Numbered from the stretch's first letter, positions 1 through 7,325 are shown. The stretch is 8,028 nt of DNA from Pseudomonadales bacterium (GCA_020442965.1 JAGRJB010000038.1:1-8028); one strand, 5' to 3'. Numbers and translations are program-made. Notes: generated by a model from the sequence alone, not told the origin.

Positions 1-1010
1 AAAACCTCCGTTACGGCAATGTCGACAATTTCTGGGCCAAGCGCGGTAGCGGCTCACCCGTACTCTGCTTCGCCGGCCACACTGACGTCGTCCCGACTGG
101 ACCGTTGGAGGAGTGGCACAGCGACCCGTTCAAGCCGACGATTCGGGATGGCGTGCTTTATGGACGCGGCACAGCGGACATGAAAAGCGGCCTTGCTGCG
201 ATGGTCACTGCTTGCGAGGAATTTGTACGCAGCACGCCCAATCACAAAGGCACCATCGCGTTTCTGATCACCAGCGACGAGGAAGGTCCGTCGGTCGATG
301 GCACCAAGCGTGTCATGCAGACGCTCGTCCAGCGCGGCGAACGCATCGACTGGTGCATCGTGGGCGAACCGTCGAGCGAACAGACACTCGGCGACACGAT
401 CAAGATCGGTCGACGGGGATCGCTCTCGGGCCGCCTGACTGTGCACGGTGTGCAAGGTCATGTGGCCTATCCACAAAATGCCGAGAATCCCGTTCACACG
501 CTCGCGCCGGCGCTCGCTGAGCTAACAGCTCAGGTATGGGACGCAGGCAACGAGTATTTTCAGCCAACCACGTTTCAGGTCTCGAACCTGAACGCTGGCA
601 CCGGCGCGCCCAATGTGATTCCGGGTGAGCTCAAAGCGCGCTTCAACCTGCGCTATTCACCGGTGCAGACTCTCGAGCGGTTGAAGAGCGTCGTCGAAGG
701 CACGCTACAGAAACACGGTGTTCGCTATACGCTTGAATGGTACCTCTCGGGCGAACCTTTCTACACACCGCCCGGCGCACTGTCGGCCGGTGTAGTTGCA
801 GCAATCGAAGCGGAAACCGGCTCGCGCCCCAAACTGTCGACCGGCGGTGGCACTTCGGATGGCCGCTTCATCGCACCGACCGGTGCGCAAGTAGTCGAAC
901 TCGGCGTCGTGAATCGCACGATCCACAAGGTGAATGAGTGTGTCGCCGTCGCCGATGTGGATGGCCTGCACCGCATTTACCTCGGCACGCTGCGGAATCT
1001 GCTCGGCTGA
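1..1010 (+). CDS. dapE: Succinyl-diaminopimelate desuccinylase, 5' end cut by the window
   Basis: DapE is a cytoplasmic di-zinc M20-family hydrolase that removes succinate from N-succinyl-LL-diaminopimelate in lysine and peptidoglycan-precursor synthesis. The reading frame is already open at base 3 and ends with TGA at 1008-1010, giving 335 visible residues. By comparison with E. coli DapE (375 aa) about 40 N-terminal residues lie outside the window. Counting from the first visible residue, the metal-binding GHTDVVPTG motif is at 25-33 (His26, Asp28), the bridging aspartate sits in [10 protein letters not shown] (about Asp59), the catalytic and ligand glutamates are in SDEEG (Glu93/Glu94), and a further ligand is in VGEPSSE (about Glu122). 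The dimerisation-domain [10 protein letters not shown] segment and the C-terminal TIHKVNEC ligand histidine are also intact. Nothing suggests damage. The gene converges on dsbB with only 10 bases between the two stop codons. The assignment is secure; the true start cannot be seen. Confidence 0.97.
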   Translation, partial: NLRYGNVDNFWAKRGSGSPVLCFAGHTDVVPTGPLEEWHSDPFKPTIRDGVLYGRGTADMKSGLAAMVTACEEFVRSTPNHKGTIAFLITSDEEGPSVDGTKRVMQTLVQRGERIDWCIVGEPSSEQTLGDTIKIGRRGSLSGRLTVHGVQGHVAYPQNAENPVHTLAPALAELTAQVWDAGNEYFQPTTFQVSNLNAGTGAPNVIPGELKARFNLRYSPVQTLERLKSVVEGTLQKHGVRYTLEWYLSGEPFYTPPGALSAGVVAAIEAETGSRPKLSTGGGTSDGRFIAPTGAQVVELGVVNRTIHKVNECVAVADVDGLHRIYLGTLRNLLG

Positions 1011-1013
1011 TGC

Positions 1014-1033
1014 CAGCCGACTAACGTCGGCTG
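1014..1033. terminator. Candidate bidirectional terminator between dapE and dsbB
   Basis: A perfect 8-bp inverted repeat (CAGCCGAC and GTCGGCTG) with a 4-base TAAC loop starts three bases after the dapE stop. The dsbB stop codon, read on the minus strand, occupies 1023-1021, so it lies mostly in the loop. The stem is GC-rich and sits between two convergent genes, which fits a shared terminator. The downstream run is only weakly T-rich on the plus strand (TTGGTTC) and absent on the minus strand, so efficiency is uncertain. Confidence 0.5.
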
Positions 1034-1548
1034 TTGGTTCCCGCGTTCAGGAAGTTATTGACGAGCCCAAACAACCCCAGCGAGACGGCCGCGATCAGCA
1101 CCCACCCCGGCATCGTTACGCCCAGCAGCGACCAATCGATCTTGCCGCACTCTCCGCCGCCGCTGAGCACCTTGCGCACCACTTCGAGCAACGGGAACAT
1201 GTCGAGCATCATGTCGAGCGGTGCCCCGCAGGCTGCGACAGTGCCGGGCGGCTGCGCCTGAACCCAGACGTGGCGACCGGCGACATACGCCGCAGCCGCA
1301 GCCGTCAATACGATCAACAGCCCGTAGAGCCGCGCGCCGAATGCACGCGGATGATGCAGCGCGGCCAACAAGAACACGATACCCAGCGCCGAAACGCCGA
1401 CCCGTTGAAACATGCAGAGCGGACAGGGCTCGAGCCCCAGACCATACTGGGCGTACAGTGCATAGCCCATCAGCAAGCCGCAGAACAGCGCCGCCAGAAA
1501 ATTCAGCGCACGTCGATCGCGCAACAACTCATGCGAAGTCCTGGGCAC
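1021..1548 (-). CDS. dsbB: Disulfide bond formation protein B (quinone reductase for DsbA)
   Basis: DsbB is a four-helix inner-membrane protein that reoxidises the periplasmic dithiol oxidase DsbA and passes the electrons to ubiquinone. From the GTG at 1548 the product is 175 aa, matching E. coli DsbB (176 aa). The first periplasmic pair is Cys42-Pro-Leu-Cys45 in EPCPLCMFQR, followed by Arg49 at the position of the quinone-binding arginine. The second loop pair is Cys107 and Cys134 (AACGAP and GGGECGK). Four hydrophobic segments fall at about 15-33, 50-65, 74-91 and 143-162. The frame stays open upstream into phoU to 1674, but those residues are low-complexity and unlike DsbB, and AGGA lies six bases before the GTG. 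The gene starts 13 bases after the phoU stop, so co-transcription is likely. Targets among periplasmic proteins cannot be read from this window. Confidence 0.94.
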   Translation of the reverse strand: MPRTSHELLRDRRALNFLAALFCGLLMGYALYAQYGLGLEPCPLCMFQRVGVSALGIVFLLAALHHPRAFGARLYGLLIVLTAAAAAYVAGRHVWVQAQPPGTVAACGAPLDMMLDMFPLLEVVRKVLSGGGECGKIDWSLLGVTMPGWVLIAAVSLGLFGLVNNFLNAGTNSRR

Positions 1549-1554
1549 TCGATG

Positions 1555-1558
1555 TCCT
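1555..1558 (-). promoter_or_regulatory. Ribosome binding site that fixes the dsbB GTG start
   Basis: On the minus strand AGGA is followed by six bases and then GTG at 1548. It lies between the phoU stop (1562-1564) and the dsbB start. It favours the 175-aa reading over the longer frame that overlaps phoU. Confidence 0.6.
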
Positions 1559-1561
1559 GCG

Positions 1562-2290
1562 TCAGCGATTGTCGCCGCGATCGCGGAGCTCGCGTTCGAC
1601 GTCTTCGAGTCGCGTATGGCGGACGTCTTTGCCGTGCACGACGTAGATGACGTACTCACAAATGTTCTTCGCATGATCGCCGATACGCTCCAGCGCGCGC
1701 ACGACCCACATCACGTCCAGGGCGCGGCTGATGTTGCGCGGATCCTCCATCATGAAGGTGATGCCCTGTCGCTGGATTGCCTCGTATTCCTCGTCGACTA
1801 TCCGGTCTTTGTGCGCGACCTGAATGGCGGCCTCCGCATCCATGCGTGCGAAGGTATCGAGTGCCTCGTGCAACATCTCGCCAACGATACGGCCGAGATG
1901 CTTGATCTCGCGATACCGATCGGCCGGCCGTTCCATGCTGGCTAACCGCGAGCCGATATAGCCGATCTTCTCAGCCTCATCACCGATACGCTCGAGGTCC
2001 GTGATTGTCTTGATGATCGCGACGATGACTCGCAGATCGCCGGCTGTCGGAGCGCGAGTGGCGAGAATGCGCTGACATTCCTCGTCGATCGAAACCTCCA
2101 TGTCGTTGACCTTGTAATCATCGCGCGCGACAGCGACTCCCAGATTGCTGTCGCCATCGATCAGAGCGGCCACGGCCTTGGCCAGTTGCTCTTCGACGAG
2201 ACCGCCCATCGCCATGACCTTGCTGCGCACGCGCTCGAGGTCCGCATTAAAGCGGCGCGAAATATGGTGCGACAGATCGGCGGTTTCCAT
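1562..2290 (-). CDS. phoU: Phosphate signalling complex protein PhoU
   Basis: PhoU is a cytoplasmic helical protein that links the Pst phosphate transporter to PhoR and keeps the Pho regulon off when phosphate is plentiful. The product from ATG 2290 is 242 aa, close to E. coli PhoU (241 aa), and its N-terminus (HHISRRFNADLERVRS...MGGLVEEQ) aligns with the family start. Two PhoU repeats are visible, each with a metal-binding E-R-I-G-D motif: residues 100-104 and 201-205. An in-frame ATG five codons upstream (2305) is possible, but GGAG stands nine bases before the 2290 ATG and that start fits the family better. The gene lies 108 bases downstream of phoR and 13 bases upstream of dsbB. In E. coli phoU closes the pstSCAB operon; here no pst gene is nearby, which is a notable rearrangement but not evidence of altered function. 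Confidence 0.95.
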   Translation of the reverse strand: METADLSHHISRRFNADLERVRSKVMAMGGLVEEQLAKAVAALIDGDSNLGVAVARDDYKVNDMEVSIDEECQRILATRAPTAGDLRVIVAIIKTITDLERIGDEAEKIGYIGSRLASMERPADRYREIKHLGRIVGEMLHEALDTFARMDAEAAIQVAHKDRIVDEEYEAIQRQGITFMMEDPRNISRALDVMWVVRALERIGDHAKNICEYVIYVVHGKDVRHTRLEDVERELRDRGDNR

Positions 2291-2299
2291 GTGCGCTAT

Positions 2300-2303
2300 C
2301 TCC
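2300..2303 (-). promoter_or_regulatory. Ribosome binding site choosing the phoU start
   Basis: GGAG on the minus strand lies nine bases upstream of ATG 2290. The alternative ATG at 2305 has only a GAGG about 13 bases upstream, a poorer spacing. Confidence 0.45.
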
Positions 2304-2329
2304 ATGGTTCAAACGATACCTCAGGACCC

Positions 2330-2335
2330 GTTATA
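2330..2335 (-). promoter_or_regulatory. Weak candidate -10 element for a phoU promoter
   Basis: The 108-base phoR-phoU gap is the longest between two adjacent genes here and is AT-richer than its surroundings. On the minus strand it contains TATAAC, five of six matches to the -10 consensus, about 40 bases before the phoU ATG. No good -35 hexamer sits 16-18 bases upstream (the best stretch is AGTTAT-like). A separate phoU promoter is therefore possible but poorly supported; read-through from phoR is equally likely. Confidence 0.2.
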
Positions 2336-2398
2336 CACGGTTGCCGCAACTAATAACTAGTGGATGATACGCGGCCACCATGATCACGGCGCTGGCCA

Positions 2399-3721
2399 CT
2401 AACCCGATGCGGCACGCGTCACGGGCTGCGCGACCCGGGTGGCCGGGAAGTGGCAGGTGAACGTGCTGCCCCTGCCCTCCTCGCTACGTATTTCGAGCTC
2501 CGCGCCATGACGCTGCAATGCGTGCTTGACGATCGCCAGGCCCAGGCCCGACCCGCCTGTTGCGCGCGATCGGCCAATGTCCACGCGGTAGAATCTTTCG
2601 GTCAATCGTGGAATGTGTTCGGCGGCAATACCGGGTCCGGTGTCGCTCACGGCAAAATGACCACCCCGAGCATCGGTCCACCACCGCAGCCCGATGCTGC
2701 CCGATGCAGGTGTGTACTTGGCCGCGTTCTCGACCAAATTCATGAAGGCCGAGTGCAGCATCGTCTCATTGCCCAGTAGCTGCGCTTGCGAGTCGACCCG
2801 CAGCTCGACCTTCGCAGGATGCAGCGGGCGGGCCAGTATGTCCTTGCGCAACGTCGCAAGCATTGCGCCGACATCCACTGGCTCACCCTCCACTTGCCCG
2901 TCGGCTGACTCGAGCCGCGACAGCACCAGCAGGTCCTCGATGATTCCGGTCATGCGTGCGGACTGACGGCGCATCTCCGCGAGCGGCTCCGCGAGATCCG
3001 GCGGTAACCCCGATTCACTCGCGAGCGTCTCGAGGTAGCCGGAGATGACGGTCAAGGGGGAGCGCAGTTCGTGCGAGGCATTCGCGATGAAATCCTTGCG
3101 CATGATCTCGAGGCTGACCCGGCGGGACACGTCGCGCACCATCAACAGCCGCTGACCCTCGCCGTAGCTAACCAGCTGAAAGGCGAGATAGCGATCGTCA
3201 CCCGGATCCACGCGTATGATCGCAGGCAACGTGTATTGCCCGGACTGCAGGTAGCGGGTGAACTCCGGCATGCGGACCAGATTGTCGATGCGCAGGCCGT
3301 AATCGACCTTGCGGGTGAGATCGAGGTATTCGCTCGCCTTCTCGTTGAACCACACGATCTCATTCTCGCCATTCAGAATGACGACGCCGTCGGGCATCGC
3401 GGCCGTCGAGCGGCGCAATTCGCGCAGTACCCGCATGACCCGATCCTTGTGAAATCGCTTGCGCCGATGCAGCCGGACCACTTGCGTGATCACGTCGCCC
3501 CACAAACCACTCGCGACATCCGGCGGGTCGGCGGTCCGTCGATTGCGCAACCAGGCATCCAGTCGAACTAACAACCACAATTGCCAGGCAAGATAGGCCG
3601 CGAGCGCAGCGGCAACCCCGATCCAGACGCGCCCAAAGACGAGCCCCAGCAGCACACCGACCGCTGCGGCAGCCAAAACGCGCAACGCAACGTATAACGC
3701 GGCTCTGACGCCCAATGGCAT
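2399..3721 (-). CDS. phoR: Phosphate regulon sensor histidine kinase PhoR
   Basis: PhoR is the inner-membrane kinase that phosphorylates PhoB under phosphate starvation and dephosphorylates it when PhoU and Pst report sufficiency. The 440-aa product starts with two closely spaced hydrophobic helices (about 7-29 and 32-52) and almost no periplasmic loop, as is usual for PhoR. A basic linker (KRFHKDR) and a PAS domain (about 105-200, with MPDGVVILN and IVWFNEKA) follow. The HisKA H-box is SHELRSP with phospho-acceptor His217. The ATPase domain has the N-box (Asn328 and Asn332 in MNLVENAAKYTP), the G1 box DTGPGI (360-365) and the G2 box GGSGLGLAIV (389-398). All catalytic motifs are intact. ATG 3721 has GGAG ten bases upstream and lies 28 bases after the phoB stop, so phoB and phoR form an operon. 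Length is close to E. coli PhoR (431 aa). Confidence 0.95.
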   Translation of the reverse strand: MPLGVRAALYVALRVLAAAAVGVLLGLVFGRVWIGVAAALAAYLAWQLWLLVRLDAWLRNRRTADPPDVASGLWGDVITQVVRLHRRKRFHKDRVMRVLRELRRSTAAMPDGVVILNGENEIVWFNEKASEYLDLTRKVDYGLRIDNLVRMPEFTRYLQSGQYTLPAIIRVDPGDDRYLAFQLVSYGEGQRLLMVRDVSRRVSLEIMRKDFIANASHELRSPLTVISGYLETLASESGLPPDLAEPLAEMRRQSARMTGIIEDLLVLSRLESADGQVEGEPVDVGAMLATLRKDILARPLHPAKVELRVDSQAQLLGNETMLHSAFMNLVENAAKYTPASGSIGLRWWTDARGGHFAVSDTGPGIAAEHIPRLTERFYRVDIGRSRATGGSGLGLAIVKHALQRHGAELEIRSEEGRGSTFTCHFPATRVAQPVTRAASG

Positions 3722-3749
3722 CGTTCATTCGCTCCAATAGCCCGAACGG

Positions 3750-4445
3750 TCAGGCAGCGCGCGTCGAAAATCGGTAGCCCGAGCCGCGCACCGTCTGAAT
3801 AAAGCGATCGTACCCGAATTCCTGCAGCGCTTTGCGCAAGCGGCGAATGTGCACGTCAATTGTCCGTTCTTCGATATAGACATTGCCGCCCCAGATGCGG
3901 TCCAGTAGCTGCTCCCGGGAATACACCCGCTCCGCGTGCGTCATCAGGAAGACCAGCAGGCGGTACTCGGTGGGCCCCAGCGGCACGGCGTGCTCGCCCG
4001 CCGTTACACGCTGGCTGGCCCGGTCCAGCGCCAAACCATCGAACTCGATGTTGGTCGCAGCCGCGACTGGTGCACCGCGCCGCAACACAGCATTGATACG
4101 CGACACCAGCTCACGCGGCGAGAAGGGCTTGGTCAGGTAGTCATCTGCGCCACCATCGAGACCCGCGACTTTATCCGCCTCTTCAGAGCGTGCGGTCAGC
4201 ATGATGATCGGCAGATCGCTCGTTTCACGGTCGCGCTTGAGCTGGCGTGTCAGCTCGAGTCCGCTGGTGTCGGGTAGCATCCAATCGACGATCAACAAGT
4301 CGGGGCGATTATTTGCGACAGCGGCACGCGCCGCCAGCGCGTCCGCGGCCTCGCGCACCTGAAAACCCGCGCGACGCAATCCAAACACCACCATTTCGCG
4401 GATCGGGCGCTCGTCTTCGACCACCAGGATCTGTTTGAGTGTCAC
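3750..4445 (-). CDS. phoB: Phosphate regulon response regulator PhoB
   Basis: PhoB is the OmpR-family transcription factor that, once phosphorylated by PhoR, binds Pho boxes and activates phosphate-scavenging genes. The receiver domain covers about 1-120: acidic Glu10/Asp11, phospho-acceptor Asp54 in VDWMLPD, Thr84 in LTAR and Lys106 in LTKPF. The winged-helix domain covers about 130-228, with [21 protein letters not shown] and the recognition region [14 protein letters not shown], ending [12 protein letters not shown] as in E. coli PhoB. I chose GTG 4445: it gives 231 aa (E. coli 229 aa) and the family-like start [12 protein letters not shown]. An in-frame ATG at 4505 would add 20 polar residues that resemble nothing in the family, has no clear Shine-Dalgarno, and lies at the predicted transcription start. 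GTG 4445 itself has only a weak GGGA ten bases upstream, so the longer 251-aa form is not excluded. Confidence 0.95.
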   Translation of the reverse strand: MTLKQILVVEDERPIREMVVFGLRRAGFQVREAADALAARAAVANNRPDLLIVDWMLPDTSGLELTRQLKRDRETSDLPIIMLTARSEEADKVAGLDGGADDYLTKPFSPRELVSRINAVLRRGAPVAAATNIEFDGLALDRASQRVTAGEHAVPLGPTEYRLLVFLMTHAERVYSREQLLDRIWGGNVYIEERTIDVHIRRLRKALQEFGYDRFIQTVRGSGYRFSTRAA

Positions 4446-4514
4446 GTTACGATAGTCCCGAGCACTGTTAGTGGCCCGCGACTGCGTCGATTGAGGGTGT
4501 TGCATGGCCCGTTC

Positions 4515-4520
4515 ATTACA
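4515..4520 (-). promoter_or_regulatory. Candidate -10 hexamer of the phoB promoter
   Basis: TGTAAT on the minus strand matches the sigma-70 -10 consensus at five of six positions. It begins exactly ten bases after the proposed Pho box, the spacing I recall for the E. coli phoA promoter, where the Pho box replaces the -35 element. Transcription would start near 4507-4509, giving a leader of about 60 bases to GTG 4445. Confidence 0.45.
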
Positions 4521-4528
4521 GCGCGCGA

Positions 4529-5338
4529 TTATTTCACTGGTATGACAGGCACGCGCGCAACATCGTCGCGGACATAAACCGGCAGCGCCAGCTCCGCTGG
4601 CACGGCTCGCCCGGCGAGGAACGCCCGGCTCGCGAGCGGCAACATGTCAACCGCTTGTGGGAGCGCGTGCGCGAACCGCGCTGCACACCAGCCATCGAGC
4701 CGCACGGCCACTGCGGGATAGGCTCGCAGTGCCCGCCCGATCGCAACGACGCGCGCTGTCGCCAACCCGCTCGAGTCAGCTCTCGCTGCCTGCTCCAGTT
4801 CGGCGGGCGGTAGCACCAGCGCCGTGCCGCCGACAACCCGCTCCTCGCCCAGCCGTTCGAACTCCGCGCTCATCGTGTCTACGGAATTCAACTGCCCAGA
4901 GTGGCCCGAGACACGCTGATACGTCGCGCAATAAATCTCCTGCATACGCGCATCCGCGGCGACCCAGACATGTGTGGCCGCTCGATCGAGACGAAACGCC
5001 TGCGCCGCCAACAGCGCCAGATTCGAGATCGGCACGACCGGCAAGCCCGCGCCGAACGCCAGGCCCTGCGTGACACTGGCGGCCAGCCTAACACCGGTAA
5101 ATGCACCCGGCCCGCGTCCAAACGCAATTGCGTCAAGGTCTGCCAGCGCAATGCCGCCCGCGTGCAACAACTCGTCAATCATTGGCAGAATGCGTTCGGA
5201 ATGCCCCCGGTCGAGGTCTTCGAACCGCTCCAGCACCCGCGCGCCGACCTGTAAGGCCGCGGAACAGGCTTCGGTCGCCGTATCGAGGGCGAGGATCGAT
5301 GGCAAGAATTTGTCAGGCCGCGACACGATCGATGTCAC
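4529..5338 (-). CDS. tsaB: tRNA threonylcarbamoyladenosine synthesis protein TsaB
   Basis: TsaB (YeaZ) is a catalytically inactive ASKHA-fold paralogue of TsaD. It dimerises with TsaD and, with TsaE and TsaC, makes the t6A37 modification on ANN-decoding tRNAs. The N-terminal signature ALDTATEAC is at about 17-25, [14 protein letters not shown] at 45-58 and the family motif [11 protein letters not shown] at 74-84. The C-terminus (DMLPLAS...PVYVRDDVA) matches E. coli TsaB. The product is 269 aa against 231 in E. coli; the excess is partly about 11 leading residues and partly the middle region. The start is uncertain: GTG 5338 lies eight bases after the helicase stop and lacks a clear ribosome binding site, and GTG 5326 or TTG 5305 are alternatives nearer the family start. 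Tight spacing suggests translational coupling to the helicase gene. Confidence 0.93.
   Translation of the reverse strand: MTSIVSRPDKFLPSILALDTATEACSAALQVGARVLERFEDLDRGHSERILPMIDELLHAGGIALADLDAIAFGRGPGAFTGVRLAASVTQGLAFGAGLPVVPISNLALLAAQAFRLDRAATHVWVAADARMQEIYCATYQRVSGHSGQLNSVDTMSAEFERLGEERVVGGTALVLPPAELEQAARADSSGLATARVVAIGRALRAYPAVAVRLDGWCAARFAHALPQAVDMLPLASRAFLAGRAVPAELALPVYVRDDVARVPVIPVK
4531..4548 (-). promoter_or_regulatory. Candidate Pho box upstream of phoB
   Basis: On the minus strand the sequence is CTGTCATACCAGTGAAAT. It matches the E. coli 18-bp Pho box consensus (CTGTCATAWAWCTGTCAY) at 13 of 18 positions: the first repeat and the next base are perfect, while the second repeat (GTGAAAT) is degenerate. 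It overlaps the last codons and the stop codon of tsaB. Position, orientation and the 10-base distance to TGTAAT all fit PhoB-driven autoregulation of phoBR. Confidence 0.5.
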
Positions 5339-5346
5339 TCATGGCG

Positions 5347-7323
5347 TCACTTGACGGTGACCGCGGCGGCGGCGCGAGACACGGGCTCCATTTCCCCCGC
5401 TATGCGTTCAAGGAATGCCATCGCTTCGGCTCGCTCACGCGTGGCGCGCATCGGCGGGAGTGCCGCGCGGAACACGCGGCCGTAGGATTTATCGGTGAGC
5501 CGCGGATCGCAGATCACCACTACACCACGATCCGCCTCGCTCCTGATCAATCGACCGACGCCTTGTTTCAACGCCAAAGCGGCCTCCGGCAGTTGGTAGT
5601 CGCGGAACGCGTTGCCGCCGCGGCGCTTGAGCATTTCGATCCGCGCTTTGGTGAGTGCGTCGTCGGGCGACGCAAACGGAAGTTTCTCGATGATCACCAG
5701 TCGCAGCGCGTCACCTTGCACATCGACGCCTTCCCAGAAACTGGTGGTCCCGAGCAGCACCGCGTTGCCAGCTTCGCGAAACTGACGCAGCAGTTGTTCG
5801 CGCGGAGCTTCGCCCTGCACAAGTATCGGTCCGTCAGAAAAGGACCCGATTCGGTCGCGCAGCAACCCCGCTGCGAGCCCGAGCGCTCGGTGGCTGGTGA
5901 ACAGTATGAACGCACCGCCCGCCGCTGCTCGCACCAACGGCAGGGCCTCGGCCAATACGGCAGTGGTGTGTGTGGGATCGGCAGGTTGCGGCAGATCCGG
6001 CGGCAGGTAGAGGAGCGACTGGGATTCGTAGTCGAACGGACTCTCGATGCGCAAGGTTGCCGCCTCCGCCAAACCCAGGCGGCTGGCGAAGTGCGAAAAG
6101 TCATCGCCAATCGACAGTGTCGCGGACGTGAATATCCAGGCCGCGCGATGAGCTTCCGTGATGCCCTTGAAGCGTTCGGCCACATCGAACGGAATGAGGC
6201 CGAGCGCAAAGCCGCGCGCACTTGTCTCGACGGTGCGCGCGCCCTCGGTGTCGGTTGCATCGATTATATCAGCTAACGATTCAGCCAACTCCGCCGCGCG
6301 TGCAGAACACTGCACAATCGCGGCCTCCTTGCTCGCCCCGTCGAGTGCATGGCGCAGGGCGCTCAAAGCATCGCGCAATACCGCAACTTGCCGGTCGAGA
6401 TCGCTGTCGGGATTGCTGTCTGGATGGCTGAAGCTGGCGCGCGGGTTGCGTGCGAGCATCGCAACCAGGGCCCGCGACGCCTCTTCCACCGCGGACAACT
6501 CGTCCGTCAGGGCTGCCGCGCCCTGGCCAGCCTGCGTCAGCTCCACGCGCACATCTCGCAGCAGAACATCGACTTGCCGTGCACTCACCGTGCTCGAAAA
6601 AAACTGCGTCGCGAGGTCCGGAATCTGGTGGGCCTCATCGAGAACGATGGCATCGGCGCTACCCAGAATATCCCCGAAACCGTCTTCCTTCAGTGCCAGG
6701 TCCGCCAGCAAAAGATGATGGTTGACGATTACGACGTCCGATTCGCTCGCTCTGCGCCGCGCCTCGACGACGTGGCAGCGTGCATAATCGCCGCACCGGG
6801 TACCGAGACAGTTCTCACGAGTCGATGTGATCTGCGGCCAAAGCGGGTTGGAGTCGGCGAGTTCGTCGATCTCGGCCAAATCCCCGGTGCGCGTGGTCCG
6901 CGACCACACCTCGATACGGGCTAACAAAGTATCGCGCCTTGCAGAACGGTCGAGCGTGAGCTGCGTCGTGGCAATACCCAGGCGGTAGCGGCACAGATAG
7001 TTAGCGCGACCCTTCAGGAGGGCGACGCGCGCTGGCGCGCCGATCGCACGGGCAACCAGGGGCAGATCGCGAGCGAACAATTGATCTTGCAAGGTGCGCG
7101 TGCCGGTCGATAGCAGTACCCGTACACCAGAAAGCAATGCGGGCACGAGATACGCGAACGTCTTGCCGGTACCGGTACCCGCCTCGACGACCAGCAATTG
7201 GGCATCGGCAATGGCATCCGCCACGCGCTCAGCCATCGCCACTTGCGCGCGCCTTGGTCGAAAACCCGGTAGGGCGCGAGCGAGCGGCCCGCGCGGCCCA
7301 AAAATGTCGGAAAGTGATTGCAT
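5347..7323 (-). CDS. yoaA: ATP-dependent DNA helicase, YoaA/DinG family (XPD-like, iron-sulfur)
   Basis: This is a 658-aa superfamily 2 helicase of the DinG/XPD type, which unwinds DNA 5' to 3'; E. coli YoaA (636 aa) works with the polymerase III chi subunit in repair of stalled forks. Walker A is GTGTGKT (49-55), Walker B is the DEAH box (229-232), TSATL (399-403) is motif III, and GTTSFWEGVDVQG (525-537) and QGVGRLIRS (587-595) are motifs V and VI. Four cysteines suited to a 4Fe-4S cluster are Cys111, Cys172, Cys177 and Cys183, placed between Walker A and B as in XPD. ATG 7323 has AGGA five bases upstream. YoaA is preferred over DinG because of the length and because tsaB follows directly, the E. 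coli yoaA-tsaB neighbourhood. The ribosome binding site lies inside a hairpin (7326-7346). Confidence 0.93.
   Translation of the reverse strand: MQSLSDIFGPRGPLARALPGFRPRRAQVAMAERVADAIADAQLLVVEAGTGTGKTFAYLVPALLSGVRVLLSTGTRTLQDQLFARDLPLVARAIGAPARVALLKGRANYLCRYRLGIATTQLTLDRSARRDTLLARIEVWSRTTRTGDLAEIDELADSNPLWPQITSTRENCLGTRCGDYARCHVVEARRRASESDVVIVNHHLLLADLALKEDGFGDILGSADAIVLDEAHQIPDLATQFFSSTVSARQVDVLLRDVRVELTQAGQGAAALTDELSAVEEASRALVAMLARNPRASFSHPDSNPDSDLDRQVAVLRDALSALRHALDGASKEAAIVQCSARAAELAESLADIIDATDTEGARTVETSARGFALGLIPFDVAERFKGITEAHRAAWIFTSATLSIGDDFSHFASRLGLAEAATLRIESPFDYESQSLLYLPPDLPQPADPTHTTAVLAEALPLVRAAAGGAFILFTSHRALGLAAGLLRDRIGSFSDGPILVQGEAPREQLLRQFREAGNAVLLGTTSFWEGVDVQGDALRLVIIEKLPFASPDDALTKARIEMLKRRGGNAFRDYQLPEAALALKQGVGRLIRSEADRGVVVICDPRLTDKSYGRVFRAALPPMRATRERAEAMAFLERIAGEMEPVSRAAAAVTVK
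6400..6430. repeat. Short imperfect 12-bp tandem repeat inside the helicase gene
   Basis: ATCGCTGTCGGG is followed by ATTGCTGTCTGG (10 of 12 identical) and a partial third copy, ATGGCTG. In the helicase it encodes the repeated PDSN/PDSD stretch near residues 301-308, a probable linker in the arch region. The frame is kept because the unit is a multiple of three. Confidence 0.5.
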
Positions 7324-7325
7324 GT

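Noticed and set aside
934..1650. 238-codon plus-strand frame opposite dsbB
   Set aside because: It overlaps the end of dapE and is antisense to a canonical dsbB; the composition is arginine and glutamine rich with no motif.
1549..1674. N-terminal extension of dsbB overlapping the end of phoU
   Set aside because: The extra 42 residues are Ser/Thr/Ala rich, unlike DsbB, and a good ribosome binding site precedes the GTG at 1548, which gives the family length.
2291..2305. Alternative phoU start five codons upstream at ATG 2305
   Set aside because: The Shine-Dalgarno spacing is poorer and the shorter form aligns better with the family N-terminus; not fully excluded.
5101..6276. Long open frame on the plus strand (391 codons) opposite tsaB and the helicase gene
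   Set aside because: The opposite strand has two well-recognised genes with intact motifs. The antisense product is rich in Arg, Gln, Ala and Gly with no recognisable domain, which is typical of shadow frames in GC-rich DNA.
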